Below, one piece after another: positions 1-13,659 of a DNA stretch of 64,000 nucleotides. Source of the stretch: Symbiodinium natans. Taxonomy: Eukaryota; Sar; Dinophyceae; Suessiales; Symbiodiniaceae. Location: positions 129,648 to 193,647 of the forward strand of contig CAJNDS010002650.1 in NCBI GenBank assembly GCA_905221605.1, given 5' to 3'. Position 1 is the first letter of the stretch. Every line of letters starts with the position of its first letter. The translations under genes were made by a program, and so were the position numbers. The notes beneath the pieces are model-generated. The model was not told where the DNA came from, made no database searches, and saw nothing but the letters and a program-made list of their open reading frames with translations.

Positions 1-1292
1 ACTGATGCATTGGTGACTGTGTGGAGTACAACCTTTTCACCTGTGCCTGTCATGATGATGAAATGAGATTTTTGTACCGTGTGTGCCAGACCACAGGAAT
101 GGCACACCAACACAAGATGAGGTGATCCGTAAGGGGTATGGTTTCGGCCCCTTGCTACGTCAGACACAAAGGAATAACGTAGCACGAAATGAGATGAAGA
201 TGAAAATGAAACGATGCCTCACCAGCTGGCCGCCTCGGACCCCAGGCGCGGGCAAAGCAGGTACGTTTTCCTGGGGTGCAGGGGAGAGCTTCATTGGACG
301 GAGCTCCCCTGCACCCCCTCCGTCCCCCTGCGCAACATGTGGATTTGGCGGTGAAGCCTTTCCAGGATGCAAATACCTGTTTCCACACACACACTGCCCT
401 CGAAAGGGCTAGCTCGCAACAGTTCGCTCATGGCAGAAAGACTGAGGCTGACACAAGTAGACAACAGTGCACATGCCCTGGCGCTCGCACTGCCTAAAAC
501 CTGTTTGACAACCCTCATGGAAAGCGAGCAACAAGTTTAAAGTGAGCCACCACTTGGTTTTCAGTGGATACGGGTCCAGTCCACAAAGTGGTGGATAAGG
601 GTCCGGTCCACCTTTTGGAAAACAAAAACTGTGGCAGGTAGTTTGAGGCGAGAGGGGAAGGGATGTGCGCCTGCCCATGCCCCCAGCAACCTGACAAAAC
701 ACGACCTCAGGCGGGAACATACATCAGCTCGACACCCGTCTCTCGGAGACATCGGATCAAAACCCAGAGAGATTGAATCGGGAGGAAAACCCTTGGCTTG
801 CACGGACCGTCACATCCTAAAAGCTTCGAATGATCTTACCTCCAACCGGAGGCTCGGCAACCTGCCGTTGGCGGGCGCTCAGGAGGGAAAGCCCAACCGA
901 AGTCACACACTGATGCATTGGTGACTGTGTGGAGTACAACCTTTTCACCTGTGCCTGTCATGATGATGAAATGAGATTTTTGTACCGTGTGTGCCAGACC
1001 ACAGGAATGGCACACCAACACAAGATGAGGTGATCCGTAAGGGGTATGGTTTCGGCCCCTTGCTACGTCAGACACAAAGGAATAACGTAGCACGAAATGA
1101 GATGAAGATGAAAATGAAACGATGCCTCACCAGCTGGCCGCCTCGGACCCCAGGCGCGGGCAAAGCAGGTACGTTTTCCTGGGGTGCAGGGGAGAGCTTC
1201 ATTGGACGGAGCTCCCCTGCACCCCCTCCGTCCCCCTGCGCAACATGTGGATTTGGCGGTGAAGCCTTTCCAGGATGCAAATACCTGTTTCC
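1..1292. repeat. 908-bp tandem duplication
   Basis: Positions 1-384 recur essentially unchanged at 909-1292, an offset of 908 bp, so the window opens inside a tandem duplication. The two copies diverge exactly at a CA run: the left copy has about five CA units and then unique sequence, while the right copy runs into a CA array of several hundred bases. No coding potential is evident; open frames here are by-products of the repeat. The near identity indicates a recent duplication or active homogenisation. An assembly artefact at the CA array cannot be excluded. Confidence 0.9.
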
Positions 1293-2298
<1,006 letters not shown>

Positions 2299-2432
2299 TT
2301 CCTCGCGTCGTAGCCCTCCCAACGGCATCGCCCAATACATGACGAGGTCGAGCCGTTAACGGTCATCAGAGGTCACACCGGGCGCCGTGGTGTGTGCCAG
2401 CCACTGTTTGGGCACCCCATAGCCTTCAGGGC
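2299..2432 (-). pseudogene. Retrotransposon fragment, minus strand
   Basis: Read on the minus strand this segment gives VPKQWLAHTTAPGVTSDDR, one stop, then RLDLVMYWAMPLG. It corresponds to the segment VVPQQWLAP..DRRRLDLVIYGAS encoded on the plus strand near 6740-6810, so it is a small relic of the same non-LTR retrotransposon family in opposite orientation. The in-frame stop and short length show it is dead. Family assignment rests on similarity to the copies in this window and general familiarity with dinoflagellate retroelement proteins. Confidence 0.6.
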
Positions 2433-2528
2433 CAACAGCCGCGCTGGCGACCCAGCACCGGACACTGCAGGTTGCTGGTACTTGCGGTGTCCGGGGTTCG
2501 TGGTGCTGGGTCGCCAGCGAGGCTGTTG
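2431..2528. repeat. Foldback (inverted repeat), arms about 38 bp
   Basis: The left arm at about 2433-2470 (containing CGCTGGCGACCCAGCACCGG) is matched by its reverse complement at about 2485-2528, which carries one small insertion. The spacer is about 15 bp. It directly abuts the minus-strand retrotransposon relic and is followed by a 19-bp direct duplication (GCTGCCTCCGTCTGCAGCG type) at about 2537-2575. It could be a small MITE-like element or a rearrangement scar. Confidence 0.7.
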
Positions 2529-2784
2529 TGCAGTGGCTGCCTCCGTCTGCAGCGGCTGCCTCAGTCTGCAGCGGAACGCGGTCTGCATGATCTCGGGTGC
2601 CAAAATGTTGTGTGCGTGTCGCTGGAAGCACTCATGTGCGGTGCGGGCACAGGCCCACCCGCAAAGTGGAAGACGCGGGTCTTGCCGCGATTGTTGGCTA
2701 TAACGGTATGCGCCTCAACAGAGCCGGTCACGGGATCCATCGCCTTGCGCGCTCGAGCAAGGATACACACGTAGTATATACTGG

Positions 2785-3590
2785 GAGGCGGAGGGGCGCG
2801 AAAGCGGACTGCGCCGTGTACCGTGGTGTCGGAAGCTGAGGGATTTTCGTTGAATTGTAGTAGAAATGTCGTACTGGGACGACAGAGCCGGAGGGGCGCG
2901 AGAGCGGACTGCGGCACGTACTGCGGCGCGGCAAGCTGAGGGATTTTCGTTGACTTGTAGTCGAAATGTCGTACTGGGAGGACAGAGCCGGAGGGGCGCG
3001 AGAGCGGACTGCGACGCGTATGGCGGCGCGGGAAGCTGAGGGATTTTCGTTGACTTGTAGTACAAAAGTAGTATTGGGAGAAGCCGGAGGGGCGCGAGAG
3101 CGGAGGACTGCGGCGCGTACTGGGAAGATGATGGATGGTCGCTGAATTGTAGTACAGTACTGGGAAGACAGAGCCGGAGGGGCGCGAGACTGCGGCGCAT
3201 CTGCAGCGGGAAGCTGAGGGATTTGCGGTGAGCTGTCGTACAATGTATTCATAGCGAGAGGACACCCACAGCCGGAGGGGCATTCGTTGTAGTACACATG
3301 TAGCACTGCAGGGAGGAGCCGGAGGGGCGGCAGAGCACGTTTGCGGCGCGTGCGCAGCGCGTCTAGCACAGGGAGCCGTGGCGCTGCATGAGCCGGGAGG
3401 ACAGAGCCGGAGGGGCACGAGAGCGCGACTGTGGCGGCACGTCGCAAGGAGCCGTACGAATGTAGTACTGGACTCGCTGCATCCGTGAGCCGGGAGCCGG
3501 AGCACGCCTGCGGCGCATCTGCGGAATAGTACAAAAGTGGTACTGGAATCGCTGTGTCCGTGAGCCAGGAGGACAGAGCCGAAAGGGATC
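2785..3590. repeat. Tandem array, about 100-bp unit
   Basis: Five clear units carry GCCGGAGGGGCGCGAGAGCG at about 2789, 2889, 2987, 3072 and 3173. They are separated by GGAAGCTGAGGGATTTTCGT-type sequence and fade into degenerate copies up to about 3590. Several frames are open on the minus strand because unit lengths vary around a multiple of three, but frames differ between units and no conserved protein is seen. Confidence 0.85.
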
Positions 3591-5080
3591 ACGCAGGGAC
3601 CGCTGCGTATGCACTACCTAGGCGAACCTTATGTGCAGCCTACGCCAAACACGCGCGCGCGGAGCGCGATTTTCAGGTGTTGGCGGCTCGAACATCAACG
3701 CGTGGCGTGTGGTTGCTGTTAAACGAAGAACAACATGTGACCGAAGACTGGCCATTGCATTGCATTGCGTATCCCTTTAATTTCGGGTATTTGCCAAGTA
3801 TGAAGTCAAGTGATATGATATCTGATACAAGTAGTGTTGTTGGTAGTAAGTATAAGAATAGGTGCATGTCATTGAATGAATATATGTACGGTCATAGATG
3901 CAGCTTATCGTCTCGGTTAGATGGTGTTATTCTTGTTTTCGTGCATATCGAATCATGTCGAGCAGCACGAGTCCTCAAGCAACCGTCCAGCGGTCAGCGA
4001 TTAATTACCAAGTGAAACAAATGTACAGTTCGCGATGTACAACGAAACATAACTCAAACTAACAGCATTCAGAATTACACGCTCAGACCGTCCAGCAGGG
4101 AACGCTGGGCTTGACACACGGCTGCCACAAAGCTCAAGTGGGCAGACATGAAAGTAATGGAGTTGCGCATGACCGGTATGCAAAATCATGTTGCAGGTTG
4201 TCGCTGCGCTTAGATGGTGTTTTGCGTGTTTTCATGCATGAGTTGATCATGTGTTCATGCAGTGCTGTACATGTTTTCGTGCATGTCGTTGGATGTCATG
4301 GATGTGGTGTTTCGCTGCGTTGAGATGGTGTCGGACATGGTATTCGTGCATGTCGAAGCATGAAAATGTATGATGTCATAGATGCACTTCCGTTGCGTTT
4401 GCATGAAGCCCTCTGTGCAAAACCATAGCTTTTTTCTTGCGAACTGGGTGGTGAAACCGGAACATTTCTCGCGCGCAAGACCTGCTGCGTCACGACACCA
4501 CAACTCCATACAGCACTGCTGCATATTATTACAAACCATGCCATCATAACATTCTCCGTCCCAGCAATCCGGTTGAGGGCGGCGCCGCACTCGTTCACGA
4601 CGCAAGGTGGGAGCACACGAATGCCATAAAGAAAAAAAGAATGCACTATTGGATATCCAACATCACACGGCGACCGATCAGCAAGGGGTTTCCCCCTCGT
4701 AGGCGGAGGAGTTTCTCAGACCAGGCCAACAAACGAAGACGCAAGCTACAGATGCTTCTCATGCTTGAACCCACCCATACGCACAAACGGCTAGCTTGGA
4801 AAATCTCGCAGAAAGAGGCGCGTGCACCTTCATTTGGTATGGGGGGTCAGTGTGAGGACAGCGTGAGGACCTTATGGTCGTTGCCGCCCCATAACCTTTC
4901 CCATGTACACATCGGAATGGCCAACTATTAACAGGTGGTAACGTGGGTGGACATGGAATGTCTGAATTGACGCACGAAGCTTGGGCCAAAACGGGATGAG
5001 TCCCACCATTGCGGGGCAAAGCTTCGCCGTCTCAAACGTGATGAAGCAGTCTGGAGCGAAGCCTCCTCGCGCCGACCTCG
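3591..5080. other. No gene recognised; related short repeats
   Basis: About 1.5 kb without a convincing frame. Two or three related blocks occur near 3900-3960, 4169-4260 and 4310-4390. Each combines an AGATGGTGT core with a downstream GTTTTCGTGCATG-like box, and they are the plus-strand relatives of the block at 2190-2253. Confidence 0.5.
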
Positions 5081-5084
5081 CACT

Positions 5085-5965
5085 TAGGACAGCTCAAGCA
5101 GGAAGCCGCGTATGCACGCATCGCAACCGCAGCGAGCATTCCGTGCTTCGGTGCTGAAGTGCCCTGCGACTACTGCCCCTCCCATTTCGATCCCGATGAC
5201 GACGAGCCGCGCCTGGCGCCGTGGCGTTCGGGGTAGGTTTGGCGCGGTTTGCGTCGGGATGCGTCGGGCTGCGTCCTGCGCGGCGGCTGCGGGGCGGGTG
5301 CCCGTGCTAACGATCGTGGCATCGATCGCGAGCTGGGCACCATGCCTCATGGGCAAGCCATTGGCCGTTGCAGATGTGGCGGGGAACTTGATGCCTGGGG
5401 AGACCACCGGACGGCCTGCCCCACGGCTTGCTACGGGACATGAACCTCGATGTCCCGCTGGCGGATGCACGCCGCATTGAGGTGCTGGCCAACGGCCTCC
5501 CCTTGTACCAAGGGCGCAAGTTGCCGTTGACACGACTCTCGTAAGTCCGGTCTCGCGGGACGGCGCAGCGCGTCCGAGGACAGACCGGATGCCCGGGGCG
5601 GGGGCTTCCGACGCTGCGGGGCGGAAGCGCCAGGACACGTACCCGGAGCTCCTGGCAGCTCGCCGTTGCAGGTTGGTAGTCATCGGCCTTGAGGTGGGCG
5701 GGAGAATGGACACAGAGACCGTCGCCTTCTTGCGCCAACTCGCCGCGGCGCGGGCACGCGCGTCTGAGGCCTGCCGCATGCCGGGCCAGCATCCACAGAT
5801 GGACTGGCATGCTGGCGGTGGCGGCCCAGCGCGCGTATGCCGTGTCGCTGCTTGAGTTGCCGCGGGCGGGGGCGGAGCATGGTGAGGGTGACCCGCCGCC
5901 GTGGGGCGATCTGCTGGCGGACGCATGCGGGGTGGAGCCTCTCCCCGACAGTAGGCGGCGCTGAG
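5085..5965 (+). pseudogene. Non-LTR retrotransposon 3' end, frameshifted
   Basis: Coding-like peptides occur in order but in changing frames. A Cys-rich stretch (RCRCGGELDAWGDHRTACPT, about 5370-5430) is followed by DMNLDVPLADARRIEVLANG (about 5440-5500), TYPELLAARRCRLVVIGLEV (about 5640-5695) and GMLAVAAQRAYAVSLLELP (about 5805-5865), ending at a stop at 5962-5964. This order is that of the region after the reverse transcriptase in a dinoflagellate LINE-like polyprotein. At least two frameshifts and the absence of the upstream reverse transcriptase mark it as a 5'-truncated dead copy. Family name is from general knowledge, not a database match. Confidence 0.65.
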
Positions 5966-6009
5966 AGGCGGACCCCCAGCACTTCCTGCGGGCTGAAAAA
6001 TGTGCGACG

Positions 6010-7227
6010 AAAAAAAAATCCCGCCGGATGCGTCGCCTCGACTTCGTTGTTTACGGAGCGAGGAGGAAGGTGCCCAGACGCGGTCGTCCTACGCGATGGG
6101 GTTGCGCTCGCGGCAGCTCACGCGAGGGGGAGGGTGCGTGGCTGCTCCTGCTCTATTGCACCAGCCCGCGTGCCCAACATGCTATGCGCACAGTGCCGCC
6201 GATGGATTCGGCCGTCTATGCGGCAGAGCACGATCGCGGAGTTTGGACAACGCTACAGCACCTGTTGGCGGAGCAGGATGCGCGAGGACGGGAGTGGGAT
6301 GCGGTCTCCGCGGCGTTTGGCGGCCTCGGTCTAGGAGCGACTAGCCCCCGCAGCCTACTGGGCGGCTTGGGCGGAGGGGCTCCCGGTAATGCTGCAAAAA
6401 TGCCCGGAGGCCGCTCGTAGACAGAAGCCGGCAGCTCGCGTACTCAACAAGTCCTATCAAAAAGTCCTATCGCGAGCGCCTCCTCGGCAGCTTGTCGCCG
6501 AGTTCCCGCTCGCTGGCGAGTGGTTGCGAGCCATCCCCACAGACGAGGGCACACAGCCACACAGCTCCTGCCGATGGATATGCAAGTCGCTCTCAGGCGA
6601 CGCCTTCGCTTGCCGCTACCCTTGTCGTCGGCCCGTCGCGGTGCACATGGCGAGCCAGGCAGCCGAGCCGTGGGGCGTGCTCCCATACTCGAGCGAGCAT
6701 GGTTTCGCGTCGTGCGGGAAGCCGTGAAGGGCGGGTGGTCCCCCAACAGTGGCTGGCCCCAGAAGACCGGCGCCGACTCGACCTCGTCATATATGGCGCG
6801 TCTCGGCGCGGCGAGGCACTGCGGTGACCCTGGCTTCGCCGCTGAGGGCAGACGGGCGCCCGCAACCGGCCTCCTCAGATCGGGATGGGGCTGCCATCGA
6901 CGCGCGAGGCGGCGCAAACAACGGCGCTACCCTGAACTGGCCGGCCCGGGCCCGCAACGCCTCGTCGTCCTGGTTGCGGAGGTTGGCGGACGATGGGGGC
7001 AACAGGCGCACGACCTCGTCTGCAGCTTCGCGCAACAGCGCTCCCTGTGCGCGCCGCGGGCGCTGCGTGCGGCTGCCTGCGCGGGGTGGGAGCGCCGGTG
7101 GTGGGGGCTGCAGCGAGCCTTGGCTTCGACGCTGTTGGGCGGTTGCTGGCGAGCGCCGGCGCAGCCTACCGGCTACGAGCACACGCCGCTCGGGTGGGTC
7201 TTGGAGCTCGCCGAGGCTGAGCGTTGA
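6010..7227 (+). pseudogene. Second retrotransposon 3' end
   Basis: A longer fragment of the same family. RRLDFVVYGARRK occurs at 6027-6065. At about 6230-6330 it reads GVWTTLQHLLAEQDARGREW and AAFGGLGLG, then in another frame YWAAWAEGLPVML (about 6355). From about 6590 it reads LRRRLRLPLPLS, PILERAWFRVVREAVK, LDLVIYGASRR, RRYPELAGPGPQRLVVLVAE, WERRWWGLQRAL and finally LGWVLELAEAER with a stop at 7225-7227. The stop is followed directly by an A-run (11 A), as expected for a retrotransposed 3' end. Several frameshifts lie between these blocks. GC content is visibly higher than in neighbouring unique DNA. Confidence 0.65.
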
Positions 7228-7339
7228 AAAAAAAAAAGCAACGCTCCAGGTTGCCCTTTTTTTGCCAGACCTTTTTGCGTCCGCAGAAAAGTGTCCAGGT
7301 CGGGTCTTGCGTGCATGACGCGCATGAGCTTGCTGCGAC

Positions 7340-7800
7340 CGGGAAAGAAAGGAGAGAAAATGAAGAAGAAGAAGAAGAAGAAGAAGGAGAAGAAGAAGAA
7401 GAAGAAGAAAAAGAAAAAAAATAAGAAAAAGCAAAAAAAAATGAAGAAGAATAAAAACAAAAATTGCGAAGAAGAAGAAGAAGCTCGTCGTCCTGGCTGC
7501 GGAGCGGCGGTCGCTGGAGTGATGAGTGCCGTCAGTTCCTCCGTCAACTTCTGCGCCTCAGGGCCCGGCGCGCGCCAGCCCCGTTGAGGGCGTCGGCGAC
7601 GCAGGGATGGGCGCGTCGCTGGTGGGGCGTCCTGCCGGTCGCTTTGCAGCGCGCCCGGGCAAGTTCCGTGCTCGGGGTTTGGACCATGCCACCGCTCCCC
7701 GGCGCCGGACGACGTGCCGCTTGGCGATGTCGATGCGGCCGCGCCCAGCCGACTGCCTTTGCAGCCGTGACGCGTCGACACGTAGTGGGACAAGCTTGCG
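7340..7800 (+). pseudogene. Third retrotransposon 3' end with internal GAA expansion
   Basis: About 7356-7490 is a GAA/AAG-rich run with A-runs. The sequence beyond it resumes as a retroelement tail: KKLVVLAAE at about 7479-7506, then after a frameshift SGGRWSDECRQFLRQLLRL and WARRWWGVLPVALQRARASS to about 7680. In the second copy the corresponding place reads RRRKQRRYPELAGPGPQRLVVLVAE, so the microsatellite sits where a basic stretch is encoded, suggesting GAA expansion inside the element. Not functional. Confidence 0.55.
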
Positions 7801-10046
7801 GAAAAACGGCGTGCAGGAAAAAAAAATGTAGAGCATGATGCGCTAACTTGACCAAGTGCGGCATTGGTGGGCATGCTGTGAAGCCTCCCGCCTCGGCCGT
7901 CACGGCGTGCCTTCTGCGACTTTGCGTGGCAGGTGCGTGGTTGGCATGGAACAGACTGGAACCCTCGTTTTTGCAACCGAGGTGCAAGCGTGTATTCTTG
8001 CTGAAAGTCGGATGCGTTTATCGGCATGCGGCAGGATCATAAACCGGATGTCCCGGCCGAGCAGGAAATTGCGCTTCCTAATCAAACAACATGAATGTAG
8101 CCCGCTCCCAACAATGAGTTCTTGTACTCAGGAGCGGATTCATACGTGTGGTGCAGAGGTTCGTTAGGGCTTAAGTTCACCCCAGGAGTCGGTTCACTTT
8201 AGCTCTTTGGCAGGTGCGCACCGAGATTTTCGGAGATGGTTGGATGGCTCGGCTCTCGGTTCGTGTTTTTCATGCATTCATGGGTTGATTCTTCATTATA
8301 TTTCATTATCGCGCGTTCAGTTTGCAGCCTGTAATTTTCCAGCGGTGAATACGTGGACTGATATTGCTGAAACAGCAAATTGGCCGCCCGCTGCAAGCCA
8401 GTACGTACAAAGCTTTAAGAATGTATAGACCGAATCGTGCCAACACTCAAGCACGCCCCCATTCCCCATGTCCTTATAGGACCGTGGTCCACTAGCAGCA
8501 GGAACAGTCTGACGCTTGTAATGTTTCACGTGGACCCGAACGGGCGAAAGCGAAAGCGAAAGCGTTCAGTTTGTGAGCACGTTGACCCCAAAACCTGGCA
8601 GGAACACAGTCAAATACAGGATCAAATCGTAGGCTCAGGCCTCCAAATGTAGTCGCTTAGATATGTCTGTCCTGTTAAATGCTGTAGGATTTCTTTTCTT
8701 GCGCATGGTGGTTCGCGATTCCGAAGTCATATTGCGGAAGATCGCAGGGGTCATGCCTTCAGGATCTTATCCCACTTGTGTGCTGAGACTTTTTTTTTAC
8801 CCAGGGCTCCACAGTGATACGGACCCCGGGCTCAGCAACCCTCATTAGTTCATGTGCGCCATAGCGTTATCCAGTCTCGGGATGTTGGCAATAACGAAAT
8901 GTCCTAGGCTGGCACATGGCTACGGAGGCGTGCATGCATAAGTTGCCTTTTTGCTTGTTGCATAGCGTGGCTTTGAACGCGAGGTTTTGAATGTGGAACA
9001 AGAGCCAAGTGATCATGGGGAAGCAGGGATGCTTAATGTCTCACTGGCTCTAATATCTACCCCCAAACAAAAACCAAAAAATTTTGGACCTATCCAAAGC
9101 ATGGCGCGGGACCCACCCACCCCAAACAAATTGGGATGGGGGGGGGCACCGTGGCCCTCAGCTTTCCTAGGGTGCTGCAACAATTGAGTCACGTTGGCCC
9201 GTGGATTACCTGTCACGAAATCTGTTTGGGGTTTCGTTTCGTAATGAATTTCAATACCGCGTTAGATGGGCTTTCAGGGCCTCAAGACTTGCTGCTTAAG
9301 CCCTTAACCCTAAACACAAGCCTTAATAAACGGAACGAAATAAAACACAGACACACACACACACACACACACATACCCCGAAACAACAAAAACAAAGCTT
9401 GTGACACTAGCGGGTGGCCCGAACAAAATGAAATACAAAAGCCAGCGCAACATCAATACAGGATGTCAATCGTGTAGCAGGAGGTAATAAGAATGTAATT
9501 TTCAATTGCAATGCGATAGATAAACAGTTGACACGCGTAGGTTGGCAGACAAGCATTAACTTGTGTTTTCACAGAAACCCTCAGTCAAGCTGACATCAAG
9601 AGGAGGGACAAGGTGCCCAATGGAGTTGGCTAGCTACACACTCGAAAGATTCCACAGGTTGTCGTTTGGCGCGCTCGATCCATGGCATGTATGTATGCAC
9701 CGCTGTTCCATGCTTGTCGAGGTGCATCGTATCTTTGCGCGTGGCCAGGACAATCAACAAAAAATTGCACGGAAGTTTGACGTCCCATGGCTTCAGGACT
9801 ACCCTGGTCTGTGCAAGTCCGGGCCCGTTCATGTTCTATCAGTAGCGTTTAGGTAAGGTTGGCCATCAAACAATGACAAGAGTCACACCGCATAACAAGG
9901 TCACGCACTTTGGGCGACACATTGGCAAAGGCGGTTGAGTCCGAGTTGAGAGCCGACACAACACGACCCGGCACGACAGCACAGCATGAGCTGTTTGGGT
10001 CCTGCTGCAGGATTATGGCATCATCGCCGAGCCTGACATTGCATTG
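7801..10046. other. No gene recognised
   Basis: About 2.2 kb of mixed sequence. A short CA run lies at about 9350-9372. A short peptide-like stretch (TLSQADIKRRDKVPNGVG) follows an AG at about 9571 but cannot be linked to anything. No retroelement motif or RNA gene was seen. Confidence 0.4.
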
Positions 10047-10659
10047 ACAGAGGTCTCATCGTTGTTTTGCGCAGGGCTTTTACGATCGTCGATGTCATCT
10101 CTCAGGTCAGAACCGCCAAAAAGCCGTTCATCATCCTGGCCAGTCCTTTGGCTTCAAGACTTCACAGTTCAGCAAAGATGTTTCCATGTTACACTCGTTC
10201 AAACGGCCTCTGTACTGTAGAAACTCCCGCTTCCAATCTGAAGTCCATTTTTTTTTGGAAGGCGAAATTCGACCCCGAAGAGGGACTTCGGCTCCGAAGA
10301 CGAAGATGAAAGAAGATGAAATTGATCCCGAAGACGAAATTCTCGCGTGTTGCGTGTGCACCCACGTCGCGTGTGCTCCCACGTTGCGTGTCGACGTTCC
10401 TCGCTGCAGCCGTTGGGGTCGGGGGCAGGGGCAGGTGGAGGGGGGTACAGAGGTCGGCCTACGCAGTCTCTGCGTCCTGCGCTGTTGCGTGACACCGGAC
10501 TACGCTGGCCGGCCGCGGACGCTGCGGCTCCAAAAGGTGCGGACAAGAAACGCCGTAACTAAACCTGGGTGGACCGCGAGCCCCAAACCCAGGAGTCAGC
10601 CCACGTTATGGGTGGCCCTACCCTTCCCTCGTCTTCAAAAAAGAGTTATTCAAAACTAA
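10047..10659 (+). CDS. Unassigned 204-codon open frame
   Basis: The frame is open from just after a TGA at about 10044 to a stop at 10657-10659. Its left half begins with GFYDRRCHLSGQNRQKAV and HHPGQSFGFKTSQFSKDVS, has moderately biased composition and follows a pyrimidine-poor GCGCAG that could be an acceptor. The right half is acidic-repeat (KMKEDEIDPEDEI) and then Cys/Arg/Gly-rich and unconvincing. I recognise no family. It may be an exon, a relic, or chance. Confidence 0.2.
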
Positions 10660-12162
10660 ATGGTGGGGGGGGGGGGGGGGGTTCGGGCACACTTGGCTGC
10701 ACACATGGGAGATTTCTAGGTAGCGGAAACAAAAAGAAGCTCTTTGAGCTTGCTTTGCGAAGCCCATGAAGAAGACTTGCAGTCATTGAGTTTGCAAGTT
10801 GTCCGTCACGCAAGCATTGCGTTTGTTTGCAAAATTTGCAAATTGGGGGGGGGGGGGGGTGGGTGCGCTCAAAGAAGATCGTTCCATGAAGCGGAATCCA
10901 TGACGAGGAGTTGCATATAGTTACGCAGTTAATAGTCAATAGGAAGAGGGCACTGTGTTTTTGCGGCTGCGTGACAGGTGATGGCATCTGGGAGTTTCTG
11001 GACTCGGAGTTTGTCATTCGGGTCTTGCGGCAGTCAGAACAGACGGTCGCAACATGTATGGTGTTTAACGGTGTTACGCGTCATTTCGGAAGGCAGTTTC
11101 CAAGATCTTGCCGATGGAAGGGCCTACGAGGCACATGCTGGCGGCTAGTAGTTGATGAAGCCAGCAGTAGCCGGCTTCGCCGAGTGCAAGTTTCTGTGAC
11201 CCTGCGAGGGCATTGCACAAACTACATCGTGAAGCAAAGAAAAGATGGCGACAGGCGGTTCTGTCATTCACAAGCCTTGTGATGCCTGCTTGCTGTGGCA
11301 AATCCAGGAGGAAGGCCACTCGTATGACGTGTTTCTGGCGAGTCTTGACCTTGCGCATAGACAACGGGCTAGAGTCTAGAGTGTGAATCTTGCCGAAGGA
11401 ATCCGAAGGAGATAGCCCTGGTAGAAATGCTCGTTGCAGGATATGACTGCGATCCTCGTCAGGCTGTAGACTGTAGAGGCTGGGTGTGCTTTGCAGTGCC
11501 GTGGCAGCTTTGACCATCTCCAAAAGTAAAAACGCAACAGGTCAGTGAAGAAAGCACGTGAGAAACATGTAGAAATGTCGGAACAATTTGTGCTGATTTT
11601 CTGAATGCTCGTTCTCCTCGCCTTATCTCCTTGGTCCGTGCTCGTCGCTGAAATCCATTGGGTGGCCCTCCCACGGCACGGCAATTAGCTTCTCGATTGT
11701 TAGTTTCATTTTGTATTTTCATTCTCCCAACCCCCCCTCGCCCTCAAACAGCGAGCAGTAGTACCTCCACAGCCCCTGAGCACTGCCTTGGTCCATTCTT
11801 GGTGAGCATCATGATTCTCCACCTTTGGGACTCCGATGCGGAGAATGCCGAGTCAGGAGGTGGCTGGGGGCCAACCTGAGCAGCCAGGAATTCGGTAAAC
11901 CTAAGCGGGCCTAAGCTGGCAACAGTCTCGATGTGGAAGATGTGGAGACACACGCTTGGTGGAACAAAAGCAGAGCTTGTCCAGCCAGAGCACCGGCCTG
12001 GAAGCCATCGCGGTGCCCGAAGAAGAATTGTTTTAGTGAGAACCACCTCCTATCCTAGGTAAAGCAAGGGGGCGCACAGCATCGTATTGAAGCCACCCAG
12101 AAGTCATTTACTTCCTCGCCGATCTGCGGCGAAAGGAAGAAGGTGGACATGTAAACTTTGGA

Positions 12163-12232
12163 GGGTGTTGTTTTGGGTGTTGTTTTGGGTGTTGTTTTGG
12201 GTGTTGTTTTGGGTGTTGTTTTGAGTGTTGTT
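12163..12232. repeat. 12-bp tandem repeat, about six units
   Basis: Consecutive copies of GTGTTGTTTTGG, the last with one change, flanked by unique sequence. On the minus strand it reads as an Asn-Thr-Gln-Asn repeat within open frames; no other feature makes those frames look genuine. Confidence 0.9.
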
Positions 12233-13659
12233 TGCTTCCGTCCAGCGCCGCCTCGCTGCCGGATGTTCCCCGCCCCCCACCCCCATCCACCATCCCTTTC
12301 CCTGGTGCAGTAGACCTCGCGCCCGGCATCGTTCCCCGCTGCGAACCTCGCAGCCATCCTGCTCCAGGAGCTGTCAGTCCGGAAACCCCTCGTCCCGCAC
12401 CATGTTGCACCATTGCGCCATGCCGCACCGTGCCACTCTGTCGGCTCGTCCCATGGCCGCCACGAAATCCGCCAACAATCCTAAACGAGAACCCAACCCA
12501 CGAGGGTTCTTGGGAAAAAGGCTTCTGTGTGGAGATTCATTTCTGCGTTGGGGTCGCCAGGGGGGGGGTTGAACGACCTGAACAGTCGAAGCCGAATTAG
12601 GAGGCGAAGACGCTATCGCGAGGACAAGGTTATGGGCGGAGCATTGAGGACCTTTTGTTGCCAATTGGAGCTCCCACAGGGCCTGCATGTGTGTTACCCT
12701 TCAGTCTCGGAGGATCGTCTTCCTCGTCAAACCCTGGTTTCAAACCCGGTTGGCACAACAGCCCAGCAGAACATTAGCGCTAATGCAGGGGGGGTTTTGA
12801 GGTCCTGGCATTGTTGTTTCTGGCGACAGCGACACGGGGACCTGCTCGACTCAAGGGGTGTGGTGCCTCGGAACCATTGGAACACATACCATCACGCCAG
12901 TCAAATGAATTCTGAGTTTTTCCTACCGCGCGGGCCTTTTGACTTGGAGACATAGAAGGTAGACATATGTGGCATCCGCTGGTCTTCGAGAAGTGATAAG
13001 TAAGCGATTTACTTTCCGATCCCACCGAGGTCCAACAAGGAAATTGAGTTTTGAGACAGCAAACGGCCCCCCCCTTAAAAATCTGGCAATGAGGGGGGGG
13101 TTACCCCCACTGCCGCCTATTTCCGGGCTTTCCCGCCGCTTATTTTGCTACAGTGGGGGGGTTCAAGAAAATAAGCGGGGAATGATCGGTTAACTTAAGT
13201 TATGGGGCTGCCTGTCATGTTAAACAAACAGCATGGGATGTAATTAGAGCCCAACTCATTCCTTTCGACGAGGAGTTTAGAGGATAGGGGCTTAAGGCTT
13301 AATAAAGGGGTTCCGGGTTTGGGTTCGGAGGTTGAAGGGTTGGTGTTTTGAGGATGTAAGGGGGTTGAGTCTTTGGGCTTCAGGGTCCAGGGCTGGTTTG
13401 GTGAAGGATCAGTTCCTATATTGTCTTGCGTAGCTGTGCCCATAACTTAGTCATGCGTTTGTTTCCTATGTTCAAACTAGATTCGCAAACACAGGCATAG
13501 CATTGTTCCCTCGGCCTAACACAGATTATGAAGGGCACTTTACAGGAGTCTCGCAATCTTGGGAGGGGTAGGGGCAAGTGAGAAATAGGCGGGGAGGGAT
13601 GCGCAGGGCATGCACTCCTGGTCCTTTACAGATCGGTCTCTAACTCTAGGACTCAACCC

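Noticed and set aside
11074-11523. 149-codon minus-strand frame as a gene
   Set aside because: No ATG at the frame start, no motif, no neighbouring minus-strand gene, and it sits in repeat-rich DNA.
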